Positions 8,532-16,726 of a stretch of DNA of 42,503 bases are shown in pieces. The notes under the pieces are model-generated. The model did not search any database, was not told the DNA's origin, and saw only the letters and a program-made list of their open reading frames with translations. Source of the DNA: Acidobacteriaceae bacterium (GTDB lineage: Bacteria; Acidobacteriota; Terriglobia; Terriglobales; Acidobacteriaceae); NCBI GenBank assembly GCA_003140075.1, contig PLIO01000162.1, forward strand, positions 1 to 42,503, in the 5' to 3' direction. The position numbers and the translations under genes are program-made. Position 1 is the stretch's first letter. The number at the start of each line of letters is the position of its first letter.

Positions 8532-9827
8532 CTATGCTGCGGCCAGATAGACGTAACGCAGAATAAACAGCACGGTTAGTATCCAAACGAGTGCATTTAC
8601 TTCGCGAATCTTTCCCGCCGCAATTTTCACGACCGTGTAGGAAATCAGGCCGAGGCTGAGGCCGGTTGCGATGCTGAAGGTGAGAGGCGTAGCCACCATG
8701 GTGATAAATGCCGGTACCGCCTCGCTGAATTCCTGCCAGGCGATTTGCGCGATGGATTGCGTCATCAATACGCCGACCAAAATCAGCGCGGGAGCGGTGG
8801 CATAGGCTGGAATCGCCGCGGCCAAGGGAGAACAAAATGTGGCCAGCAGAAAGAGCGCGGCCACGGCAACGTTGCTCAGGCCAGTGCGGGCGCCGGCGGC
8901 AACTCCGGCCGCGCTTTCGATGTAACTCGTCAACGTGGAAGTTCCCGTCAATGAACCGACGATCGTTCCTACGGCATCTGCAACCAGGACGCGCCCGACG
9001 CGAGGGATTTTGCCGTCTTTGATGAAGCCGCCTTGTTCGCAGACTCCCACGAGTGTGCCGACGTTATCGAAGAGATCGACAAACAGGAAGGCGAACAGGA
9101 TTTCGAGCAAACCCAGGTGGCTGGCGCCGCGAAAGTCAAGCTGCAGGAACGTAGAGGAAGGATGCGGCATCGCGAAGATCGCGGCTGGCCAGTGCGTGAT
9201 GCCGCGAAAAATCCCGAGCACCGCGGTGCCGAAGATGCCGATCAGGATGGCGCCGTGGAACTTTCGCGACATGAGGATCAGCGTCAGGATCAGGCCGAAG
9301 CAGGCGGTCTGCACTTCTTTGTCGGCGAAGCTGCCGAGGCCTACGTACGTGGCTGGATTTGCCACAACGAGCTTGGCGTTGCGCAGTCCCACGAATGCGA
9401 TGAACATTCCAATCCCCGCCGCGGTTGAGTGCTTCAGGCAGTCGGGCATGCCGTTGACGATCTGCTCGCGGACTCGCGTCACCGTGAGCACAAGAAAGAG
9501 AACACCCGAGCAAAAAACCACTGCGAGCGCGGTGCGCCATGGGACATGCATGGCCAGGCAAACCGAATATGTGAAGTAGGCGTTCAGCGACATTCCCGGC
9601 GCAAGAGCGATGGGATAGTTGGCGTAGAGCCCCATCACCAGCGTGGCCACTGCGGCGGAGGCGCAGGTTGCAAACACCACGCCCTCTACGGGCATTCCCG
9701 CCTGAGCGAGAATTTGGGGGTTCACCACGATGATGTAAGCCATGGTGACGAAGGTGGTGAGGCCGCCCAGCATCTCCTGTCGCACGGACGTTTGATTCTC
9801 GGCAAGTTTGAAATAACGATCGATCAT
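8532..9827 (-). CDS. AzgA-family purine (adenine/guanine/hypoxanthine) permease
   Basis: A 431-residue proton-coupled purine base importer of the NAT/NCS2 superfamily, AzgA/GhxP branch. The N-terminus (YFKLAENQTSVRQEMLGGLT, then TFVTMAYIIVVNP) and the conserved block VADAVGTIVGSLTGTSTLTS followed by YIESAAGVAAGARTGL are diagnostic of this branch and unlike the UraA/UapA branch. FVDLFDNVGTLVGV is also family-typical. I place the start at the ATG at 9827 (MIDRYFKLAE), where family homology begins; an upstream start would add 11 low-complexity residues. It sits 70 bp downstream of the guanine deaminase gene, so imported guanine could be deaminated to xanthine and passed to the xanthine dehydrogenase encoded on the other strand. 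Confidence 0.92.
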   Translation of the reverse strand: MIDRYFKLAENQTSVRQEMLGGLTTFVTMAYIIVVNPQILAQAGMPVEGVVFATCASAAVATLVMGLYANYPIALAPGMSLNAYFTYSVCLAMHVPWRTALAVVFCSGVLFLVLTVTRVREQIVNGMPDCLKHSTAAGIGMFIAFVGLRNAKLVVANPATYVGLGSFADKEVQTACFGLILTLILMSRKFHGAILIGIFGTAVLGIFRGITHWPAAIFAMPHPSSTFLQLDFRGASHLGLLEILFAFLFVDLFDNVGTLVGVCEQGGFIKDGKIPRVGRVLVADAVGTIVGSLTGTSTLTSYIESAAGVAAGARTGLSNVAVAALFLLATFCSPLAAAIPAYATAPALILVGVLMTQSIAQIAWQEFSEAVPAFITMVATPLTFSIATGLSLGLISYTVVKIAAGKIREVNALVWILTVLFILRYVYLAAA

Positions 9828-9843
9828 CGATCCATCATCCTCG

Positions 9844-9875
9844 GGGCATCCTCCGGGCATCCTTCAGGGCTGAAG
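9844..9875. repeat. Short direct repeat plus palindrome in the guaD-permease gap
   Basis: GGGCATCCTCC (9844-9854) is followed at once by GGGCATCCTTC (9855-9865), which overlaps the dyad CTTCAG-GG-CTGAAG (9862-9875). It resembles intergenic REP-like palindromes, but copy number elsewhere in the genome is unknown. Confidence 0.4.
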
Positions 9876-9897
9876 CCTGGTGGGCCCTCGAACCGAT

Positions 9898-10365
9898 TCA
9901 GTATTCGATTTTGTTAGACTTGTTTTCCCACGCCCGAAACGCCACCAACGCCTGTTCCCGCATCATCTGAATCATCGGAATCTTGCGCTGCGAAAGCGGT
10001 TGGGCGAGTTCACGATAGATCAGGGAGTCGTCGAATCCTATCCTGGACGCGTCGGCATCGGCATTGGCAAAATAAACGCGAGAGAGGCGGGCCCAGTAGA
10101 TTGCGCCCAGGCACATGGGACAAGGCTCACAGGAGGTGTAAATCTCGCAGCCCTCGAGGTCGAATACGCCGAGTTTCTTGCAGGCCTCACGGATGGCGAC
10201 CACTTCCGCATGCGCCGTGGGGTCGATCGTGGAAGTGACCTGATTGGCGCCTTCGGCAATGATGTTGCCGTTTTTCACCACGACCGCGCCGAAAGGCCCG
10301 CCGCGTCCGGAGTGAACGTTGTCGAGTGAAAGTTGAATGGCGCGGGCCATGAAAGGATTGTCCAT
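9898..10365 (-). CDS. guaD: Guanine deaminase (CDA-fold, GuaD type)
   Basis: Converts guanine to xanthine and ammonia, supplying the xanthine dehydrogenase of the divergent operon. Zinc ligands and the proton shuttle are present: HAE (His52, Glu54) and PCPMC (Cys82, Cys85). The whole protein tracks the Bacillus subtilis GuaD pattern: GGPFGAVVVKNG, DPTAHAEVVAIREACK, YTSCEPCPMCLGAIYWAR, GFDDSLIYRE and the characteristic C-terminal ..KIEY. The length is 155 residues with the ATG at 10365. An in-frame TTG at 10395 would add ten residues; neither has a strong ribosome site, and the ATG aligns best with the family start. First gene of the leftward arm. Confidence 0.93.
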   Translation of the reverse strand: MDNPFMARAIQLSLDNVHSGRGGPFGAVVVKNGNIIAEGANQVTSTIDPTAHAEVVAIREACKKLGVFDLEGCEIYTSCEPCPMCLGAIYWARLSRVYFANADADASRIGFDDSLIYRELAQPLSQRKIPMIQMMREQALVAFRAWENKSNKIEY

Positions 10366-10474
10366 GTGTTCGCTCAAGTGATGCGCAATGGTCAAGGGTT
10401 TGCCGGCGGCAGCAACCCGCGAACTCGCAAATCAGTCGACATGGACTCTTTCGCAGCGGCTTGGCTGAGAAGCG

Positions 10475-10503
10475 AGTATAAGCCGGGATACAGAAGTTCG
10501 TAA
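10475..10503 (-). promoter_or_regulatory. Candidate sigma70 promoter for the guaD arm
   Basis: On the minus strand TTACGA (10498-10503), 17 bp, TATACT (10475-10480). The -10 is good and the -35 is weak. It would give a 5' leader of about 100 nt to the guaD ATG. Confidence 0.35.
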
Positions 10504-10531
10504 AATTCATTTGATCCCGGTGACGCGATCA

Positions 10532-10560
10532 TTGCAAAAACGAGGCGAGCGGGATACGCT
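10532..10560 (+). promoter_or_regulatory. Candidate sigma70 promoter for the allB operon
   Basis: TTGCAA (10532-10537), 17 bp, TACGCT (10555-10560), about 35 bp before the allB start codon. It matches the consensus only partly and is the best candidate I see in this divergent intergenic region. Confidence 0.3.
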
Positions 10561-10594
10561 CAGCCTCGGTACGCCAATTTGAAGGGGCTGACAT

Positions 10595-11971
10595 TTGAGT
10601 TTGCAAGCGTTCGTCTCGCGCCGCGTGACGACTCCCGAAGGAATCCGCGGGGCTGCAATTCTGGTGGAAGGAGAGCGGATACGGGCTGTGGTTTCACCGG
10701 ATCGAATACCTGCTGACGGTTACAGAATCCACGACTTCGGCGATGTGGCGATTCTGCCGGGGCTGATCGATTCCCATGTTCACATCAACGATCCGGGCCG
10801 GACGGAGTGGGAGGGTTTCGAGACCGCAACGCGCGCGGCGGCGGCCGGCGGTTACACATTGCTGGTCGATATGCCGCTGAACTGCCTTCCTGCGACAACT
10901 ACCGTCGCTGCGCTTGAAGCTAAGCGGAAAGCTGCGCGCGGCAAATGCCGCGTCGACTGGGCGGCGTGGGGCGGAGTGGTTCACGATAACCAAGGTGAGG
11001 TCGAAGCTCTCGCGGCCGCCGGAGTGCGGGGGTTCAAATGCTTTCTCATCAATCCTGGCATCGACGGATTCACCATGGTGACGGAGCCGCAGCTGCGCGC
11101 TGCACTGCCGCATGTCGCGCGGACTGGGCTGCCGCTCCTGGTGCACGCGGAACTTCCTGGACCAATCGATAAGGCAACGGACGCTTTAGTTAACGCCGAC
11201 TGGAATTGTTACTCGACATATCTGCAGTCGCGCCCAGACGGAGCGGAAGTGGCTGCGATCCGGCTGATGCTATCGCTGTGCCGTGAGTACGGATTTCGTT
11301 TGCATATCGTCCACCTTTCGACGAGCCACGCGCTCGGGGAACTTCGCGTCGCGCGCGCCGAAGGATTTCCGGTGAGCGTGGAGACATGCCCGCACTACTT
11401 GCATCTCTCCGCTGAAGCGATCGCGAAAGGTGCGACGCTAAGCAAGTGTGCGCCGCCAATTCGGAGCCGTGAAAATCGTGAGAAATTGTGGGAGGCCCTT
11501 GGCGATGGGACGATTGATCTGGTGGTGACCGACCATTCTCCGTGTCCTCCGGCGATGAAGCGGCTTGCCGAAGGAAATTTCCGGACCGCGTGGGGCGGGA
11601 TCGCCAGTCTTTCGGTGGCGCTGCCGCTGATGTGGGCCGAGGCCAGCCGTCGAGGATTCACGCTGCTCGATTTGGCACGCTGGATGGCCGAGGCCCCTGC
11701 TCAACTGGCCGGCTGCGAGATGCGCAAGGGTCGGATTGCCCCTGGATACGACGCGGATTTCGTCGTGTTTGATTCTGACGACGAATTCACTGTGACAGAG
11801 GACCGGTTGCACTATCGACATCCGGTTTCTCCATATCTGGGAGAAACGCTGCTCGGCGTGGTGAAGGCGACTTATCTGCGGGGAAGCCCTGTGTTTGCTG
11901 AAGGAGAATTTCCCGGCGAGCCGCGCGGGCGCGAATACGTGGCGAATGCAAGGGTTCGATCCACGCCATGA
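10595..11971 (+). CDS. allB: Allantoinase
   Basis: Hydrolyses allantoin to allantoate, the sixth step from xanthine. A cytosolic, binuclear-metal amidohydrolase of 458 residues, normal for AllB. Metal ligands are readable: His61 and His63 in DSHVHIND, the carboxylated Lys148 in RGFKCF, His184, His240 and Asp313 in VTDHSPCP. SVETCPHYL and the TAWGGI block are allantoinase-typical and separate it from dihydropyrimidinase and dihydroorotase. The start is TTG, supported by AAGGGG seven bases upstream. It heads the rightward purine operon and is divergent from guaD, so the catabolic order in the operon does not follow the reaction order. Confidence 0.95.
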   Translation: MSLQAFVSRRVTTPEGIRGAAILVEGERIRAVVSPDRIPADGYRIHDFGDVAILPGLIDSHVHINDPGRTEWEGFETATRAAAAGGYTLLVDMPLNCLPATTTVAALEAKRKAARGKCRVDWAAWGGVVHDNQGEVEALAAAGVRGFKCFLINPGIDGFTMVTEPQLRAALPHVARTGLPLLVHAELPGPIDKATDALVNADWNCYSTYLQSRPDGAEVAAIRLMLSLCREYGFRLHIVHLSTSHALGELRVARAEGFPVSVETCPHYLHLSAEAIAKGATLSKCAPPIRSRENREKLWEALGDGTIDLVVTDHSPCPPAMKRLAEGNFRTAWGGIASLSVALPLMWAEASRRGFTLLDLARWMAEAPAQLAGCEMRKGRIAPGYDADFVVFDSDDEFTVTEDRLHYRHPVSPYLGETLLGVVKATYLRGSPVFAEGEFPGEPRGREYVANARVRSTP

Positions 11972-12026
11972 GGCTTTTCGATTTCGCTTAACAATACTTC
12001 CACTCCATTGCGACCGAGTCTGTCAT

Positions 12027-12068
12027 ACACTATGCCAACCGCACTATGCCATCCGCACTATGCCATGC
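12027..12068. repeat. Three tandem 14-bp repeats upstream of the xanthine dehydrogenase genes
   Basis: Consecutive 14-mers ACACTATGCCAACC, GCACTATGCCATCC and GCACTATGCCATGC occupy 12027-12068 in the allB-xdh gap, 69 bp before the xdh start. All share CACTATGCCA. Candidate multi-site operator or slippage array. Confidence 0.65.
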
Positions 12069-12137
12069 GCGGGTGCTGACGACCGTTTGCGCGGTTGAGT
12101 AGATTCTCGCGAATGCACTAGCGGCAACAAGCACTCA

Positions 12138-14441
12138 ATGACGAGCGGCAATCATATCGTTGGCAATTCGGTTCCCCGTAAAGAGGGACGCGACAAAGTG
12201 ACCGGAAGATCGCAGTACGTCGACGATATGGTCCTGCCCAACATGCTCTTCGGAGCGACGGTTCGCAGCCAGATTCCACGCGGCCGGATACGGAAAATTA
12301 CATTCGGGCCGAAAGTTGCGTGGGATGAATTTGTGATCGTTTCCGCGAAGGATATTCCGGGGAAAAATTGCATCGCGTTGATTGGGGACGACCAACCATG
12401 TTTGGCAAACGAATTCGTCAACCATCCGGAGGAGCCCATTCTGTTGCTGGCTCATCCGGATCGACATGTTCTTCCGACGGCGGTTGAGTCCATAACGATC
12501 GAATATGATCCTTTGCCTGCCATTTTTACGATTGAAGAAAGCGAGAGATGCTCCGAGATTGTGTGGGGCGAGGACAATATCTTCAAAACTTATTTAATCG
12601 AGAAAGGCGAGGTCGATGGGGTTTGGGCGAAAGCCGATTCCATTGTGGAAGGCGAGTATACGACCGGCGCGCAGGAGCAGCTTTACATCGAGAACAACGG
12701 CATGATCGCGGCTTTCGACGCCGCCGGGGGAATCACGGTGTGGGGATCGCTGCAGTGTCCTTATTACATTCATAAGGCGCTGATGGCGCTGTGCGATCTG
12801 CCGGCGGAGAAGGTTCGCGTCGTGCAGATGGAAACCGGAGGGGCTTTCGGCGGGAAAGAAGAATATCCGTCGATGATCGCTGCACATGCAGCGCTGCTCG
12901 CGATGAAATCCGGAAGGCCCGTGAAGATTATTTATGACCGCATGGAAGACATGGCGGCGACGACCAAGCGACATCCTTCGCGCACCCGAATCCGGACCGC
13001 CGTCAGCAAGGATGGAAAGATACTGGGCGGAGAAATCGACTTCACGATCGATGGTGGCGCGTATGCAACGTTATCCTCAGTAGTCCTTTCGCGCGGGGCA
13101 ATTCACGCTGGGGGACCGTACGACTGGCCGAGCGTTCGCATCCGCGCCAAGGCAGTAGCTACAAATGCACCGCCGCACGGGGCTTTTCGCGGCTTTGGAG
13201 CGCCACAAAGCCTGTTTGCCATGGAGCGGCACATGGATCGCGTAGCGCAGGCGGTAGGTCTTTCTCCGGTCGAGATTCGCCGGCGAAATTTTCTGCAGCC
13301 GGGACAGACCACGACGACAGAACAGGTTGTGCGCGAACCGATCGATCTTGGAAAGTTGCTCGATCGCGCGTTAGAAGCTTCGGAGTATCACTCGAAAAAG
13401 CAGCGCTTCGCGAACGAGAATCAGTCCGGTACCTTCCGGAAGGGGATGGGAATTGCCGCTTTTCTGCACGGCGCGGGATTCACCGGATCGGGTGAGCGCT
13501 ATCTGAGTTCTGTAGTGGGGGTAGAGGGCTGTGCCGATGGCAGTGTGCGCGTGCTGGTGTCGAGTACAGAGTTTGGCCAGGGAACGAAAACGGTTCTCAG
13601 CCAGATTGCCGCCGAAGCTCTCGGCTTGTCTTACGAGAGCGTGAGTATGGCTCAGCCCGATACTTTGGAAGTGCCCAACAGCGGGCCAACCGTGGCGTCG
13701 CGCACGGTCATGGTGGTGGGGAAACTGGTGCAATCTGCGGCGTGGGGAATCAGACAGACGCTCATTTCGTCCAACCTGCTTCGCGATGCCTACACTGTGG
13801 ACGAATTTCGCGCTGCCTGCCAACGCTATGTCGCTGCCCACGGCGAATTCCGCTCCTGGTCGCGGTACGAGGCGCCTAGCGACATTTTCTGGGACGATCA
13901 AAAGTATCGCGGCGAAGCTTATGCTGCCTTTGCGTGGGCGGTTTACGTTGCGGAAGTCACGGTTGATTTGACGACCTATAGCGTAGCGGTGGAGGACTTC
14001 GTCGCGCTTCAGGAAGTTGGCAAAGTTCTGCACCCGCTGTTTGCGAGAGGGCAAATCATCGGGGGAGTGGCCCAGGCGATTGGATTTAGCCTTTATGAGA
14101 AAGTGGTTTGGCAGAACGGACGCATGCAGAACAGCCAGATGACCAATTACATTATGCCGACCTCAAGTGACCTGCCGCCGATTCGCGTGCTCTTCGAAGA
14201 GTTGGGCAATGTGTACGGAGCGTATGGCGCGAAGGGCATTGGGGAACTGCCCATGGATGGGCCGGCGCCGGCGATTCTCAACGCGGTGGAAGACGCGCTC
14301 GGGGTTCGTTTCGATTCGATTCCGCTGCTTCCGGAGGAGATCATGAATCGTCTGAACCTGGATGGGCTGAACCTGGATGGGCTCGCGGCATCGTCTGGGT
14401 ATAGCGACAGCGGCGCGGAATCCATAGGCGGGGTCCGATGA
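12138..14441 (+). CDS. xdhA: Xanthine dehydrogenase, molybdopterin-binding subunit
   Basis: Catalytic subunit that hydroxylates hypoxanthine/xanthine to urate at a molybdenum cofactor. It is 767 residues, the length of stand-alone Mo subunits (E. coli XdhA, B. subtilis PucD). The N-terminal domain starts GNSVPRKEGRDKVTGRSQYVDDM. Mo-pterin motifs include METGGAFGGKEEYPS, PPHGAFRGFGAPQS and STEFGQGTKTVLSQIA. The catalytic Glu is Glu703 in AYGAKGIGELPMDG. Near the C-terminus a 15-bp tandem duplication encodes NLDGLNLDGL. The ATG is kept because the family N-terminus begins at once, but no strong ribosome site is visible. The stop overlaps the next start as ATGA. Symbols follow E. coli usage; the Bacillus equivalent is pucD. 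Confidence 0.93.
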   Translation: MTSGNHIVGNSVPRKEGRDKVTGRSQYVDDMVLPNMLFGATVRSQIPRGRIRKITFGPKVAWDEFVIVSAKDIPGKNCIALIGDDQPCLANEFVNHPEEPILLLAHPDRHVLPTAVESITIEYDPLPAIFTIEESERCSEIVWGEDNIFKTYLIEKGEVDGVWAKADSIVEGEYTTGAQEQLYIENNGMIAAFDAAGGITVWGSLQCPYYIHKALMALCDLPAEKVRVVQMETGGAFGGKEEYPSMIAAHAALLAMKSGRPVKIIYDRMEDMAATTKRHPSRTRIRTAVSKDGKILGGEIDFTIDGGAYATLSSVVLSRGAIHAGGPYDWPSVRIRAKAVATNAPPHGAFRGFGAPQSLFAMERHMDRVAQAVGLSPVEIRRRNFLQPGQTTTTEQVVREPIDLGKLLDRALEASEYHSKKQRFANENQSGTFRKGMGIAAFLHGAGFTGSGERYLSSVVGVEGCADGSVRVLVSSTEFGQGTKTVLSQIAAEALGLSYESVSMAQPDTLEVPNSGPTVASRTVMVVGKLVQSAAWGIRQTLISSNLLRDAYTVDEFRAACQRYVAAHGEFRSWSRYEAPSDIFWDDQKYRGEAYAAFAWAVYVAEVTVDLTTYSVAVEDFVALQEVGKVLHPLFARGQIIGGVAQAIGFSLYEKVVWQNGRMQNSQMTNYIMPTSSDLPPIRVLFEELGNVYGAYGAKGIGELPMDGPAPAILNAVEDALGVRFDSIPLLPEEIMNRLNLDGLNLDGLAASSGYSDSGAESIGGVR
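14352..14381 (+). repeat. In-frame 15-bp tandem duplication in the xdh large subunit gene
   Basis: CTGAACCTGGATGGG is present twice back to back (14352-14366, 14367-14381), encoding a doubled LNLDG unit in the C-terminal tail after the last conserved family block (LLPEEIMNRL). It looks like a recent slippage duplication. Confidence 0.8.
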
Positions 14442-14935
14442 GCGATTCGCGCGACGGCCGTGCCAAGGTCGAGATTTCGTTCACGGTCAATGGCGAGCTG
14501 AGGACGCTGCATGCTTACCCGATGGAGCGGCTACTCGACGTGTTGCGTCAGCAACTCAAATTGACCGGCGCAAAAGAGGGTTGCGGAGAAGGCGAGTGCG
14601 GTTCGTGCTCGGTGTTGGTGGACGGAGTGCTAGTGAATAGCTGTCTCGTGCCGGTTCTCCAGGTTCACGGATCGAGCGTGGTTACGATCGAGGGACTGGC
14701 TGCGGGGGGAACTCTGCACGTTGTGCAGGAGGCCTTTCTCGAATGTGGCGGCGCGCAGTGCGGCATCTGCACGCCGGGGATGATTCTGGCCGCCTGCCAT
14801 TTATTGAACACAAATCCTAAACCCACGAGCGAAGAAGTCCGGGAAGGCCTGTCCGGCAATCTCTGCCGCTGCACGGGGTACAGCCAGATTGTGGAAGCCG
14901 TGATGGAAGCGGCGCGCCGCAGGACGGCGGCATGA
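14438..14935 (+). CDS. xdhC: Xanthine dehydrogenase, [2Fe-2S] subunit
   Basis: Electron-transfer subunit carrying two [2Fe-2S] clusters between the molybdenum and FAD sites. It has 165 residues. The plant-ferredoxin-type domain has Cys49, Cys54, Cys57 (CGEGECGSC) and Cys69. The C-terminal four-helix domain has Cys108 and Cys111 (CGGAQCGIC) with Cys143 and Cys145 (NLCRCTGYSQIV). All eight ligands are present. The start overlaps the large-subunit stop (ATGA), and its own stop overlaps the next start in the same way, which indicates translational coupling of all three XDH polypeptides. Symbol in E. coli style; pucE in Bacillus. Confidence 0.93.
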   Translation: MSDSRDGRAKVEISFTVNGELRTLHAYPMERLLDVLRQQLKLTGAKEGCGEGECGSCSVLVDGVLVNSCLVPVLQVHGSSVVTIEGLAAGGTLHVVQEAFLECGGAQCGICTPGMILAACHLLNTNPKPTSEEVREGLSGNLCRCTGYSQIVEAVMEAARRRTAA

Positions 14936-16353
14936 GATCGAATCCCGCCGATTACGAGTTGATCGCGCCCGGCAGTGTGCAGGCGATTGTATCGTTGCTG
15001 GCAAAGGAACCGGGCGTGTGGCTTCCGATTGCGGGAGGCACCGATGTGATGGTGCAATACGCGGCGGGAAAACTTTCGGCGCGGAAGCTGGTGAGCATTT
15101 GGAATCTGCCGGAGTTGAGGTCCATTGAGGTCACGGCTGGAGAGATTTGCATCGGTGCGGGATGCACGTATACGGATCTCAGCGGAAACGAGGTTATCGA
15201 ACGCGAGTTTCCGCTCCTGCATAGCGCGGCGCGTTGTACGGGGGGAGTCGCAAACCAGAATCGAGGAACGATCGGCGGTAACATCGTCAACGCGTCGCCG
15301 GCCGCGGACTCGCTGCCTGCGCTGCTGGCGTACGACGCGGAATTGGCTCTAGTGTCGGTCCGAGGTGAGCGCCGGCTACCTTATGAAGGCTTTCATACCG
15401 GCTACAAGAAAACGCTGCTTGCGCCGGATGAACTGGTTCAAGCGCTGTGCCTGCCTCGGCGATTCTCCGAATATTTCAGCTACAGCCGCAAGGTGGGAGC
15501 CCGGAATGCACAGGCGATTGCGAAATTGTGTATCGCCGCGCTAGGCCTCGTTGGGGGCGGCGTGGTTGAAGATGTTCGCATCGCGATGGGAAGCGTGGCG
15601 CCGGTTCCTCTGCGGCTGATTGAGACGGAGCGGACCGTGAGAGGAAAAGCGATCGATTCTGATCTCTTGCTTCTGGCGAGAACGTCCGCAGCCGCTGAGA
15701 TACGGCCGATCGACGATATTCGATCGACTGCGAGATATCGTTCGGTCGTGGCGGGCAATCTTGTAGTGGAGTTCCTGAATCGCCTGAGCTCGGATCAAAG
15801 GGGAGCACGCGTCGGAGTGAAGGATGTTCTCGCGGATTGGAATCGTCTTGCAGTCGATCAGGCCATCAGCGTGATTCAGCCGTGCTGCGGATCGAGGGTC
15901 TGGGCAAAAGCGATGGTGACCGGAAGACCTTTCGCGGATGAAGCTGCGCTGCTGGCTGCGTCAGACCAAGTTTGGCGCAATCTGGCGCGATCCGACTGGA
16001 TGGAGGCGTTCCGTAGTCATCCGCGAATCGGAGAATCGCGGGCGCGTTCTGCGGAAAGCGAGGCTCCGGCGGTAACTTCGCCAGATCAGTCTGTAGAATG
16101 GTCGGCGCAGGAGCAACGGGGCGTGGAGGATGCCGCGGCTGCCGTGAAGAGGGCTCTAATGGAGGCGAATCGAGAATACGAGAGGCGCTTCGATCGCATC
16201 TTCATTGTGTGCGCCACGGGGAAGTCTGCGCCGGAGATTTTGGAAATTCTTCGCCGGCGTCTAAACAATGACGCTGAGACCGAGCTTCACGAAGGAGCCG
16301 AACAGCAGCGGCAGATCACGCAGATCCGGCTGAAGAAATGGCTTCAGGGATGA
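14932..16353 (+). CDS. Fusion: xanthine dehydrogenase FAD subunit + OHCU decarboxylase
   Basis: A 473-residue bifunctional protein. Residues 1 to about 290 are the CO-dehydrogenase-flavoprotein-type FAD subunit of XDH: IAGGTDVM at 34-40 and TIGGNIVNASPAAD at 113-126 are the two FAD-binding loops. Residues about 298-473 are 2-oxo-4-hydroxy-4-carboxy-5-ureidoimidazoline decarboxylase, which makes S-allantoin: the catalytic His is His363 in FRSHPRIG, the SAQEQ motif is at 391-395, and the C-terminal hallmark runs from FIVCATGKSAPEIL through NDAETELHEGAEQQRQIT. No stop or frameshift lies between the parts. The usual C-terminal lobe of the FAD subunit is retained (RSTARYRSVVAGNLV at about 264-278). 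It is coupled by ATGA overlaps to the Fe-S gene before it and the HIU hydrolase gene after it. Confidence 0.92.
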   Translation: MRSNPADYELIAPGSVQAIVSLLAKEPGVWLPIAGGTDVMVQYAAGKLSARKLVSIWNLPELRSIEVTAGEICIGAGCTYTDLSGNEVIEREFPLLHSAARCTGGVANQNRGTIGGNIVNASPAADSLPALLAYDAELALVSVRGERRLPYEGFHTGYKKTLLAPDELVQALCLPRRFSEYFSYSRKVGARNAQAIAKLCIAALGLVGGGVVEDVRIAMGSVAPVPLRLIETERTVRGKAIDSDLLLLARTSAAAEIRPIDDIRSTARYRSVVAGNLVVEFLNRLSSDQRGARVGVKDVLADWNRLAVDQAISVIQPCCGSRVWAKAMVTGRPFADEAALLAASDQVWRNLARSDWMEAFRSHPRIGESRARSAESEAPAVTSPDQSVEWSAQEQRGVEDAAAAVKRALMEANREYERRFDRIFIVCATGKSAPEILEILRRRLNNDAETELHEGAEQQRQITQIRLKKWLQG

Positions 16354-16694
16354 AACGGATTTCAACCCACATCCTCGATATGGTTTACGGCGAGCCTGCG
16401 AGGGACGTGCCGGTGCGGCTGGAGAAGCAGTACGCGCCGGGAGATTGGCGATTGCTGGCCTCGGCGCGCACCGATCACGATGGCAGATGCGCCCAATTGC
16501 TGCCGCAAGGCGAGGAGCTTAGCGCGGGGGTCTATCGTTTGATGTTTAACACTGGGAGCTATTTCGCACTGAAGGAGCTCGATGCACTGTATCCCGTTGT
16601 GGAAGTGACGTTTCAAATACGAGATGGCGAATCGCATTTTCACATTCCACTGCTCCTGAGTCCGAACGGGTATACGACTTACCGGGGGAGCTGA
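16350..16694 (+). CDS. uraH: 5-Hydroxyisourate hydrolase (transthyretin-like)
   Basis: Hydrolyses 5-hydroxyisourate to OHCU, between urate oxidation and the decarboxylase domain encoded just upstream. It has 114 residues, as usual for bacterial HIUases. The family signatures are present: STHILDMVYGEPARDVPV with His7, the DGR segment with Arg46, HFHIPLLLSP with His98, and the diagnostic C-terminal YRGS. There is no N-terminal export signal, so it is cytosolic. I prefer the ATG at 16350, which overlaps the upstream TGA as ATGA like the preceding operon junctions; an in-frame ATG at 16338 is possible. The operon order decarboxylase then hydrolase fits coordinated handling of two unstable intermediates. 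Confidence 0.93.
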   Translation: MKRISTHILDMVYGEPARDVPVRLEKQYAPGDWRLLASARTDHDGRCAQLLPQGEELSAGVYRLMFNTGSYFALKELDALYPVVEVTFQIRDGESHFHIPLLLSPNGYTTYRGS

Positions 16695-16726
16695 GGGCAA
16701 ACGCTTCGCTAGATGGAGTCGATCAG

